From contig NZ_JTFC01000008.1 of assembly GCF_003991225.1 (NCBI RefSeq), positions 121,859 to 185,858 of the forward strand: 64,000 nucleotides of DNA, read 5' to 3'. A program made the translations under genes and the position numbers. This DNA comes from Candidatus Kurthia intestinigallinarum (GTDB lineage Bacteria; Bacillota; Bacilli; Bacillales_A; Planococcaceae). The stretch's first letter is position 1. Every line of letters begins with the position of its first letter. The notes under the pieces were generated by a model. It did no database searches. It was not told the origin of the DNA and saw only the letters and a list, made by a program, of their open reading frames with translations. Shown here piece after piece: positions 15,899 through 23,633 of the stretch.

Positions 15899-17425
15899 AT
15901 GATGGAGAAATCATATCGTGAATATAAAGAGGAAATTGCAGCAGGGGGTGCGCCGAAGTACCATGAAAAAAATGCGGCGCAAGGGAAATTATTCGTACGC
16001 GATCGCTTAAAGCGCCTATTTGATGATGATGTATTTGTTGAGGACGGCGCCTTTGCCAACATTATGGCGGGGGACCTACCGGCAGATGGCGTTGTAACAG
16101 GTATCGGAAAAATTAATGGACGCACAGTTTGTGTGATGGCAAATGATTCGACAATTAAGGCGGGTTCTTGGGGAAAACGTACAGTCGAAAAAATCATTCG
16201 CATTCAAGAAACAGCGGAAAAATTAGAAGTACCGATGCTGTACTTAGTCGATTCAGCAGGAGCGCGTATTACAGACCAAATTGAAATGTTCCCAGGTCGC
16301 CGTGGTGCCGGACGTATTTTTTATAATCAAGTGAAGTTATCTGGACGTATTCCACAAATCTGTTTATTATTCGGCCCATCAGCAGCGGGTGGCGCTTATA
16401 TTCCGGCGTTTTGCGACATTGTGGTTATGGTACAGGGCAATGCGTCGATGTATTTAGGGTCACCACGTATGGCAGAGAAAGTAATTGGTGAAAAAGTCGA
16501 TTTAGAAACGATGGGTGGCGCGAAAATGCATTGCTCGGTTTCTGGATGTGGCGATGTTTTAGCGAAAACGGAAGAAGAAGCGATTGATTATGCACGCCGT
16601 TATTTGACGTACTTCCCGCAAAACTTCCGTACAAAGCCTGATGTAGCAGAAAGTAAGCTACCACAAAGCTTTGATGATACATTAGAGGATATTATCCCGA
16701 AAAATCAAAATGCGGCATTTAATATGTATCATTTAATTGATCGTGTTATTGACGAGGGCTCATTCTGTGAGATTAAAAAGCTCTTCGCAAAAGAGCTCAT
16801 TACAGGCCTTGCGCGTATTGATGGGCAGCCTGTCGGAATTTTAGCCAATCAGCCAAAATCAAAGGGCGGCGTATTATTCCATGACTCAGCGGATAAGGCA
16901 GCGAAGTTTATTAATTTATGCGATGCCTTCCATATTCCGCTTATTTTCCTATCAGATGTGCCTGGCTTTATGATAGGTACGCAAGTAGAGAAACTTGGTA
17001 TTATTCGTCACGGTGCTAAAATGATTTTTGCGATGAGTGAGGCGACGGTGCCCAAGCTATCCGTTATCGTACGCAAAGCTTATGGTGCTGGTCTTTATGC
17101 AATGGCTGGTCCAGCATTTGAACCAGATGCTTGTATTGCCCTAACAACGGCACAAATCGCAGTAATGGGGCCAGAAGCAGCAATTAATGCGGTATATGCT
17201 AATAAAATTGAAGCAATGCCGGAAGATGAGCGAGCTGATTTCATTGCACAAAAAACGGCTGAATACAAAGAGGAAATCGATGTGTACCGCTTAGCATCAG
17301 AGCTCGTTATTGATGATGTTATTGAGCCAAATGAACTTCGTCAGTCATTAGTTCAAAGACTTGCGGCATATAAAACGAAAAATGTATCTTTTACAGAGCG
17401 AAAACATGGTGTCAATCCAGTTTAA
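15899..17425 (+). CDS. yngE: Acyl-CoA carboxylase carboxyltransferase subunit
   Basis: 508 residues, a fused alpha/beta carboxyltransferase of the crotonase superfamily, as in methylcrotonyl- and propionyl-CoA carboxylases. N-terminal half: MYLVDSAGARI-type segment and GPSAAGGAYIPAFCD (oxyanion hole). C-terminal half: GFMIGTQVEKLG and AYGAGLYAMAGPAFEP. It transfers CO2 from carboxybiotin to the acyl-CoA. Start could be 15899 or the next ATG at 15902. Last gene of the operon, followed by two terminators. Confidence 0.92.
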   Translation: MMEKSYREYKEEIAAGGAPKYHEKNAAQGKLFVRDRLKRLFDDDVFVEDGAFANIMAGDLPADGVVTGIGKINGRTVCVMANDSTIKAGSWGKRTVEKIIRIQETAEKLEVPMLYLVDSAGARITDQIEMFPGRRGAGRIFYNQVKLSGRIPQICLLFGPSAAGGAYIPAFCDIVVMVQGNASMYLGSPRMAEKVIGEKVDLETMGGAKMHCSVSGCGDVLAKTEEEAIDYARRYLTYFPQNFRTKPDVAESKLPQSFDDTLEDIIPKNQNAAFNMYHLIDRVIDEGSFCEIKKLFAKELITGLARIDGQPVGILANQPKSKGGVLFHDSADKAAKFINLCDAFHIPLIFLSDVPGFMIGTQVEKLGIIRHGAKMIFAMSEATVPKLSVIVRKAYGAGLYAMAGPAFEPDACIALTTAQIAVMGPEAAINAVYANKIEAMPEDERADFIAQKTAEYKEEIDVYRLASELVIDDVIEPNELRQSLVQRLAAYKTKNVSFTERKHGVNPV

Positions 17426-17437
17426 TTATGAAAACCG

Positions 17438-17523
17438 AGCAGTCCATATATTGGGCTGCTTTTTAAATTTGTCTAAAATTAAAAAAGAAGATACCTCCTG
17501 GTTATAGAAGGTACCTTCTTTTT
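17438..17523. terminator. Two terminators between convergent operons
   Basis: AGCAGTCC/GGGCTGCT with T run (17438-17465) ends the leucine operon. A second, bidirectional hairpin, AAGAAGATACC/GGTACCTTCTT (17481-17523), sits at the stop codon of the opposite sigma-54 regulator. Confidence 0.85.
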
Positions 17524-19315
17524 AAGACAGCTGAATATTTAATGATTCGCTTAGCTTAATCAATTCTGATTCGACGTAATCTTTGGCATAATCGAAGCCA
17601 AGAATGGCGATAATTTGGCCTTTCGTGTCATATAAAGGCGCACAGCATGTCTTCCATTCGCCGTACTCATCTGTATAAATCGGTGTCACACTAATAATGC
17701 CATTATAGGCTTGCTCAATCGTTTGTAAAATAACCTCGCTACCAATATACACAACACCATTTGGAATAATAAAATCCTCACTTGCGGTTAAATTGACGAT
17801 TTGACCGGCTTTATTTTTAATAAAAATAAAGCCCCACTGTACCCCAACTTCCTTCATATAAACTTGTGTTAATTGCTCGGATACGGGCGCTAAAAAAGTA
17901 TCATCTCCTAAATGTGCAATAGCCTGTTCTAAATCGATTGGTAAAATACCAATTGATGTGACAACAGCGGTCGCGCGTAGCCGTTTATCGAGCTCCTTTT
18001 CTAAAATAATACGCGTGCTAAAGCCCGTATCCTGCTTAGCTTGTGCTTCTTTAATTTTTTTGTATTTTCTACTCATTGTGGGCTGACTAATGCCTAATAC
18101 CTTCGATGCTAACTTTAATGAATTGTATTGCTCCATAGCCATTGAAATTAACTGTTCCTCGACTAATTCTTGTGCTTCTTGCAGTGGCATCAGTGTATGA
18201 AGCGAAAAATCCTTATGAGAAGACTTATTTTTTGAAACATTTAAAAATTCTTGTGCTGTTTGAATTGAAATGAGAGATTCATCCGATAAAATAATCGCTC
18301 GCTCAACAAAGTTTTCAAGCTCACGCACATTTCCTGGCCATTCCTGGAGGCTTAAAAAATCTATAGCTTCTGTAGAAAAATATTTTGAAAAGTGATATTT
18401 TTCATTGTACCGTGCATTAAAATGCGCAATTAGTTCCGGAATTTCTTCAATACGATTTCGTAGAGGTGGAATGACAATTGGAATAATATTTAAACGATAA
18501 AATAAATCCTCGCGAAATGTACCATCCTCGACCATTTGAATAAGTGATTTATTCGTTGCAGCAATAATTTGGACATCAATTTTATATTCTTTAGAGGACC
18601 CAATGGGTGTAACGATTCGTTCTTGTAGCACACGTAAAAGCTTTACTTGCATTGTTAAAGGTAGTTCACCTACTTCATCCAAAAAAATAACGCCATGATT
18701 AGCTTCTCGAAACTTACCGATTTTTCCTGATTTATGGGCATCTGTAAAGGCACCGGCCACATAGCCGAATAATTCACTTTCAATAAGTGTTTCTGGCAAA
18801 GCTCCGCAGTTAATCGCAATAAAGGGCTGATCTTTACGAGGTCCTGATTTATGTATTGTGCGTGCTGCAACTTCCTTCCCCACACCAGACTCTCCGAGTA
18901 ACAGTGTTGTTCCAGAAGCCTGAGCGGATTTTAATACTTTTGATAACACCTCTTTCATCGCATCACTTTTAATAATGAATTCACTATTTAATGAGGCAAG
19001 TGCCTCTTTTTTTGCATTCTCTTTTTTTAAAATATTGTAGGCAATAATGTACTGATTGTCAGAAGCAATCACATACGTTAGTACACGCCGGTTATTCCAA
19101 GTGACTTGCAAAAATGTTTGCTTTTCTACATGTGGTTGTAGCTTTTGAAAAATGGAGGTTTGAAAGGTTGCTTGCTCATAATCTGTAAAATGCTGAAATC
19201 GTTCCACATTTTCTAAAAAAGATGTATTTGTTGAAAAGGCCTGCATTATTGCGCCATGTTGTTCGATGACCATTGATACATCAAACATTTGGCGTAGTAC
19301 GGTGAATTGATTCAT
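17522..19315 (-). CDS. Sigma-54-dependent activator with C-terminal sensor domain
   Basis: 597 residues. I place the start at 19315 behind GGGGGATA; the frame is open further upstream without a site. Order: N-terminal regulatory region (about 1-110); AAA+ domain with Walker A GESGVGKE (about 139) and Walker B FLDEVGEL; the sigma-54 contact loop reads GAFTDA instead of GAFTGA; a helix-turn-helix LKLASKVLGISQPTMSRKY; then an extra domain of about 110 residues resembling a Cache/PAS fold (WGFIFIKNKAGQIVNL, then GFDYAKDYVES at the end). Most relatives end with the helix-turn-helix, so this layout is unusual. It is divergent from a sigma-54 promoter and very likely activates the operon at 19471. 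Confidence 0.88.
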   Translation of the reverse strand: MNQFTVLRQMFDVSMVIEQHGAIMQAFSTNTSFLENVERFQHFTDYEQATFQTSIFQKLQPHVEKQTFLQVTWNNRRVLTYVIASDNQYIIAYNILKKENAKKEALASLNSEFIIKSDAMKEVLSKVLKSAQASGTTLLLGESGVGKEVAARTIHKSGPRKDQPFIAINCGALPETLIESELFGYVAGAFTDAHKSGKIGKFREANHGVIFLDEVGELPLTMQVKLLRVLQERIVTPIGSSKEYKIDVQIIAATNKSLIQMVEDGTFREDLFYRLNIIPIVIPPLRNRIEEIPELIAHFNARYNEKYHFSKYFSTEAIDFLSLQEWPGNVRELENFVERAIILSDESLISIQTAQEFLNVSKNKSSHKDFSLHTLMPLQEAQELVEEQLISMAMEQYNSLKLASKVLGISQPTMSRKYKKIKEAQAKQDTGFSTRIILEKELDKRLRATAVVTSIGILPIDLEQAIAHLGDDTFLAPVSEQLTQVYMKEVGVQWGFIFIKNKAGQIVNLTASEDFIIPNGVVYIGSEVILQTIEQAYNGIISVTPIYTDEYGEWKTCCAPLYDTKGQIIAILGFDYAKDYVESELIKLSESLNIQLS

Positions 19316-19342
19316 GAAGATATCCCCCTCAAAGTCGATTAA

Positions 19343-19376
19343 TTTCATTTGTGAATAAATAATTTCATAAATGAAA
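19343..19376. promoter_or_regulatory. Paired inverted repeats, likely upstream activating sites
   Basis: TTTCATTTGTGAAT (19343-19356, imperfect) and TTTCATAAATGAAA (19363-19376, perfect) are centred 20 bp apart, close to two helical turns, and 60-90 bp upstream of the -24/-12 promoter. This is the expected position for sites of the divergent activator. Confidence 0.6.
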
Positions 19377-19428
19377 GACACTCCTACTGATTTTATAAGA
19401 AAAACCAGAAAAATCAAACAATTTATTC

Positions 19429-19446
19429 TTGGCATGGTTCTTGCAT
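19429..19446 (+). promoter_or_regulatory. Sigma-54 (-24/-12) promoter
   Basis: TTGGCATGGTTCTTGCAT carries the invariant GG at 19431 and GC at 19443 with the required spacing, matching TGGCAC-N5-TTGCA in all but one base. It lies 25 bases before the first gene of the operon. Confidence 0.9.
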
Positions 19447-19470
19447 TATACATATCGAGGGGGAATGAAT

Positions 19471-19689
19471 ATGGAAAAACCAATCACTTTTACACAATAT
19501 GAAAAAAGCTATGAAAAAGAATTGAGATCAGAAGAACCTTTTGTACGAGGGATGTACGAAAATTTAGAGAAACGAATTGAACAGTTCGAAAAGGATCTTA
19601 TTGAAAAAAATACAAAAGTTAAACTGAAAGATTTTTTAGGTGTCAGCGTGGTAATGGCAGTCATCACAATCATTGCTTTTACTCTATAA
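19471..19689 (+). CDS. Small single-span membrane protein
   Basis: 72 residues starting MEKPITFTQYEKSYEKE. The ATG at 19471 is seven bases after GAGGGGG; the ATG at 19465 is too close. The first 50 residues are highly charged and helical (EKRIEQFEKDLIEKNTKVK). The last 20 form one transmembrane helix (FLGVSVVMAVITIIAFTL). It is the first gene after the sigma-54 promoter and is followed by the NCS1 permease, so it may be a small partner of the transporter. I do not recognise a family. Confidence 0.75.
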   Translation: MEKPITFTQYEKSYEKELRSEEPFVRGMYENLEKRIEQFEKDLIEKNTKVKLKDFLGVSVVMAVITIIAFTL

Positions 19690-19713
19690 GCTTATGTAAA
19701 GGAGAAATAGAAT

Positions 19714-21156
19714 ATGTCTAAAACGAAATCAAATGTTAATTCAGATATTGCCTTTGCCTATTTGCCGACAGCTACGAAAGATCGCAAAATGACCTTTTTT
19801 GATTTATTACTCGTGCAAACCGTTATCGGGTTATCTGCTTTTGGTCTCTTAACAGGAGCCTACGCAGGAAATATGTTGGAGACGAAAGATTCGATGGTCG
19901 CGGTTATTTTTGGTAATGCGTTCCCGATGTTTTTAATCGCACCAGTCGCGATTTATTTTGCTAAATACGGTGTGGATACCTTTGTGGGCTTTCGGAGTGC
20001 ACTCGGTTATAACGGCGGGGTTGCATTCTTCGTTTTATTTTATTTATTATCACTCGGTTATAGTGCAGTTGCTTTATTTATGGCAGGAGAGGCCATGGCG
20101 ACAGCGAGCAGCCTCTTGTCACTACCAATTAGCCTAACAGGAACGACCGGAACCTCCATTTTTGCGATTATGTTATTTTTCATCGCACTTTTCATTGTCT
20201 TTAGGGGACCAGGAGCCATTCGAATTTTTAATTTAGTAGCGGTTCCGGCATTTTTCCTTTTTTTAATCGGCTTGATTGTGGCAATTATGTTTTCTGATCA
20301 TATCCCAGCACTTAGTAAATTATCACCAGTTGGGGCATTTGAAAATCATCAGCGTTCCTTTATGACTGCTCTTGAAATCAATATTGCACTAGGTTTTTCG
20401 TGGCTACCGTATTTAGGGCAATATAGCCGTCTAGCTAAATCGACAAAGGCTGCTTACAGCGCAAGCTTTTATAGCTACGGTGTTATTGTCGTTGTAGCAG
20501 CAATTGCGGGCGCACTCGCTGCTTTAGTATCTGGCTCCCTTTATCCAGGTGACTGGATGAATGCTGTAATGGGCAGTAAATTTGCTATTGTCGGGCTATT
20601 ACTACTAACGGTTGCCAATTTAGGCGCAACATTATTCTTAATGTATTCCTTTGCGATTAGCTTTAAAACGATGTTTTCAAAAAGCTCATGGATTCTAGCG
20701 GTGTCGATGATGCTACCGACCGTGTTTTTATTGCTAAGCTCTTCTTTCTACGACGCCTTTAATATTTTTATGTCGGTGATTTCGTTCTCGATGGCGAGCT
20801 TAGGCGGTATTTTAATTGCCGATTACTTCTTTATTAAACGCCAAAATATTTCGATGCGCGACTTGTATAACACAAAAGGTGCCTACCGCTATTGGTTTGG
20901 CTTTAATCCATCGGCACTCGTTGCGCTACTTGTCGCTTACTTTTTCTACTGGGGTATCTACAACCCCGTCACATTAGAAGCGCATAGCTTATTTTTAAAA
21001 ATTTCAGCAGGAGTGCCAACGTTCTTCTTATCGTGCATCGTTTATATAATATGTGCGAAATTTGTCTTCCGCTTCGAGGTAGACCGTGTAGCTACTAGTG
21101 ATCAAACGTTTAAACAATATGTCATTCAACATCAATCGGATGAAATTCATAATTAG
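19714..21156 (+). CDS. NCS1-family permease (cytosine permease type)
   Basis: 480 residues with about 12 hydrophobic helices. N-terminal features fit the nucleobase:cation symporter-1 family: a cytosolic tail, then FDLLLVQTVIGLSAFGLLTG, and later SLGYSAVALFMAGEA and FRGPGAIRIFN. NCS1 proteins import cytosine, allantoin, hydantoins, pyridoxine or thiamine; none of these is certain here. Placement between a sigma-54 promoter and an oxygenase operon suggests that it imports the nitrogen compound that the oxygenase attacks. Confidence 0.85.
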   Translation: MSKTKSNVNSDIAFAYLPTATKDRKMTFFDLLLVQTVIGLSAFGLLTGAYAGNMLETKDSMVAVIFGNAFPMFLIAPVAIYFAKYGVDTFVGFRSALGYNGGVAFFVLFYLLSLGYSAVALFMAGEAMATASSLLSLPISLTGTTGTSIFAIMLFFIALFIVFRGPGAIRIFNLVAVPAFFLFLIGLIVAIMFSDHIPALSKLSPVGAFENHQRSFMTALEINIALGFSWLPYLGQYSRLAKSTKAAYSASFYSYGVIVVVAAIAGALAALVSGSLYPGDWMNAVMGSKFAIVGLLLLTVANLGATLFLMYSFAISFKTMFSKSSWILAVSMMLPTVFLLLSSSFYDAFNIFMSVISFSMASLGGILIADYFFIKRQNISMRDLYNTKGAYRYWFGFNPSALVALLVAYFFYWGIYNPVTLEAHSLFLKISAGVPTFFLSCIVYIICAKFVFRFEVDRVATSDQTFKQYVIQHQSDEIHN

Positions 21157-21168
21157 GAGGAATTTTAT

Positions 21169-22155
21169 ATGTTCACACAAAACTTAGATTTTAAAACAAC
21201 AGATTTAGATACATTTCCATTTCCATTCCGCTCGGATAATTATCGTTACTCAAATGATTTACGCAAGCTAGAGGATGTTAACCTCGTGACGATTACACCT
21301 GAATATGAAATGCAAGTGCGCGCCAAACGCCGTCTGTTAGATGAGCAGCCAGAAGTACGCTATCAATCATTCCCGCATACGATGGAAATGCAGTGGGAGT
21401 TTTTGGAGATGGTTTTTGAAATGGCGATTCAGAAGTATCCACAGCATTTTGAGCTACACAAGGACGGCGATGAGTGGACGTTTAAAAATAATATTTTAGA
21501 CGAGCAACAAACGTTTACCTTTGGGGATGCATCGACATTACCGTATGAGCCGTATGACTTTGCGGGGCGTCACTTCCACCAGGATTTCGTATTGATGGTA
21601 CACCGTGATGACAACTATTATTTAGAGGTTGGGCAAGTATCGTATGCGGCGCTTTTCTCAGCACATTGGAATACGGGCATGTCATTTAATGAAATTCATG
21701 GCCCTGTACCGTTTGTATCACGTAACGGCGATGATTTAGTAGACCGTATTCGCCGCTTTCTTTTAGGGATTAACCCGGGGGAGCCATGGACGCGTATTAA
21801 CTGGAACTTGATGGCAGATCGCTGGGATGTAAACTACGAAACGATGGATGTATGGGAGCCTCAACGTAAGCTCGTAACTGCTGAAAATGCTGGTAAACTT
21901 GTACGGTTACGCGTAGAGGAGCAAAAATTTTACCGTATGCCACGTAGTAATGCCATTCTTTTCGTGTTAAATACACAGTTCTTACCACTCGAAGATTTAA
22001 AGCTACGCCAAGAATGGTTTGATTTAACGTATAGCGTGCTACAAGATATTCCTGAACCAATGGCTGAATATAAAGGAATTGCACCATTTTTACCACAATC
22101 AGTTGAATTTTTGCGCCGAGAAGATGAAAAGTTAAAGGCACAAGGGGGCGCATAG
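21169..22155 (+). CDS. DUF3445 heme-dependent oxidative N-demethylase alpha subunit
   Basis: 328 residues across the whole DUF3445 family, the heme (PAS-fold) subunit of oxidative N-demethylases such as dimethylamine monooxygenase. Recognisable parts are the N-terminal FPFPFRSDNYRYSND, DFAGRHFHQDFVLM near the middle, INPGEPWTRINWNLM, and RVEEQKFYRMPRSNAILFVL near the end. Known relatives use O2 and reducing power from a reductase subunit to remove an N-methyl group as formaldehyde. The substrate here is inferred only as a secondary or tertiary amine. The gene is translated with the next two subunits (gaps of 1-12 bases). Confidence 0.85.
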   Translation: MFTQNLDFKTTDLDTFPFPFRSDNYRYSNDLRKLEDVNLVTITPEYEMQVRAKRRLLDEQPEVRYQSFPHTMEMQWEFLEMVFEMAIQKYPQHFELHKDGDEWTFKNNILDEQQTFTFGDASTLPYEPYDFAGRHFHQDFVLMVHRDDNYYLEVGQVSYAALFSAHWNTGMSFNEIHGPVPFVSRNGDDLVDRIRRFLLGINPGEPWTRINWNLMADRWDVNYETMDVWEPQRKLVTAENAGKLVRLRVEEQKFYRMPRSNAILFVLNTQFLPLEDLKLRQEWFDLTYSVLQDIPEPMAEYKGIAPFLPQSVEFLRREDEKLKAQGGA

Positions 22156-22156
22156 T

Positions 22157-22642
22157 ATGTACAACAGTCCAGTATTATTTGACGCATCCCCTGCATTAAC
22201 CACGCAGTTAGTGCCGAATGCTTATTTTAAAAAAGCGGCGATTATTACTGATCAGGCACAGCATAGCGCAGTAAGTGCATTAATTGAAAAATTATATGAT
22301 ACACCGCATGACGTTCATGTCTTTAAGGATGCGGAGCAGGCACGTGCCTTTATTGTAGCGCAGAAAATGGGTACACATTTTTATGTTGTTGCCAACTGGG
22401 ACGAAGCCACGACTATTTTCACAACAGCCGTTGAAGAAGGCGTTTCTGAAGCTGAAATTCAGGTTCAACTTCGGGATGATGTAAAAAAATATATTTACTG
22501 TATGAAATGCTTTACATCGAGTGAGATTTTAAAAGAAGCGGTGAACGTACAGTGTGCATGTGGTGCGCATCTAGAGGTAGGTCCATTTTATTCAAAAGTA
22601 CGCCAAGGCTATATTAGCTATCCATTTATACCAGAAGCATAG
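22157..22642 (+). CDS. DmmA-family monooxygenase subunit
   Basis: 161 residues. The C-terminal third has a small metal or Fe-S site: YCMKCFTSSEIL, then VQCACGAHLEVGPFYSK (Cys-X2-Cys and Cys-X-Cys), the hallmark of the DmmA family found beside DUF3445 proteins. The N-terminal part is a small alpha/beta domain (FIVAQKMGTHFYVVAN). It starts one base after the previous stop codon. It probably links the heme subunit with the reductase. Confidence 0.75.
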   Translation: MYNSPVLFDASPALTTQLVPNAYFKKAAIITDQAQHSAVSALIEKLYDTPHDVHVFKDAEQARAFIVAQKMGTHFYVVANWDEATTIFTTAVEEGVSEAEIQVQLRDDVKKYIYCMKCFTSSEILKEAVNVQCACGAHLEVGPFYSKVRQGYISYPFIPEA

Positions 22643-22653
22643 GAGGAATTTGT

Positions 22654-23622
22654 ATGAGATTAGCTGGAAATATTCCTGTGAAGATTACACAAATTGTAGA
22701 GGAGTCGCCAACTGTTAAACGCTTTACATTAGCTCCGACAGTGGATGATAAACTTCCAGCATTCACTGGGGGTTCTCATTTAAAAACATTTATCACAACA
22801 ACAGACGGTACGCAAATCGAGCGTGAATATTCCCTTGTGAGCCATCCTCAAAATCGTGCATACTATGAAATTGCGATTAGTAAGGATACGAATTCACGTG
22901 GCGGCTCTGTTTACTGGCATGAATGCATGGCAGTAGATGACGAGCTAGAGGTGACATTCCCACGAAATTATTTCGCGCTAAACCCTTTTGCGAAAAATCA
23001 CGCATTTTATGCCTCTGGAATTGGGATTACACCATTTTTAGCGATGATGGAGGATATTCAATTCGACCAAACGTTTGAGCTACATTATGCTGCACGTACA
23101 CCAGAAGAATGTGCTTTTTATGAGGAGCTACAGAAGCGCTACGGCGATAAGGTAAAGTTTTATTTTTCACGAGTTGAGGAGCCAAACCGACTTTGTACGG
23201 AAGTAATGAAAGAGCATCGTATTGGCACGCATGTATATTTCTGTGGCCCTGTCGCAATGGTCGAGGAATTCCGTGATGCAGCTCTTGCTTATGGCTATCC
23301 TGAAAAGGCTGTGCATTTTGAGCTGTTTTCAACAGGGCAGGACACGAGAGAGCGCAATGCCTTTACCGTCGCATTAACCGATAGTCAAAAGGAGATTGAG
23401 GTACAAGCGGAGGAAACGTTACTAGATGCGTTACTACGCGAAGGCATTAATGCCCCATTTGCTTGTAAAATCGGTGGCTGTGGCAGTTGTGAAGTTGAAG
23501 TAGTAGACGGAGAAGTGGATCACCGCGATCATTTTTTATCGAATGAAAATAAAGCAAAACGTAAAAGTATTTTAACTTGCTGTTCACGTGCTAAAGAACA
23601 AAAACTATCACTGAAACTATAG
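22654..23622 (+). CDS. PDR-type flavin/2Fe-2S oxidoreductase subunit
   Basis: 322 residues, class IA-like reductase. N-terminal flavin domain with REYSLVS (about 65-71), NAD(P)-binding domain with ASGIGITPFLAMM and YFCGPVAMVEEF, and a C-terminal plant-type ferredoxin domain with CKIGGCGSC plus a last cysteine in ILTCCS. It passes electrons from NAD(P)H through flavin and 2Fe-2S to the heme subunit. It matches the beta subunit of the N-demethylase complexes. Confidence 0.88.
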   Translation: MRLAGNIPVKITQIVEESPTVKRFTLAPTVDDKLPAFTGGSHLKTFITTTDGTQIEREYSLVSHPQNRAYYEIAISKDTNSRGGSVYWHECMAVDDELEVTFPRNYFALNPFAKNHAFYASGIGITPFLAMMEDIQFDQTFELHYAARTPEECAFYEELQKRYGDKVKFYFSRVEEPNRLCTEVMKEHRIGTHVYFCGPVAMVEEFRDAALAYGYPEKAVHFELFSTGQDTRERNAFTVALTDSQKEIEVQAEETLLDALLREGINAPFACKIGGCGSCEVEVVDGEVDHRDHFLSNENKAKRKSILTCCSRAKEQKLSLKL

Positions 23623-23633
23623 GGGGAATCACA

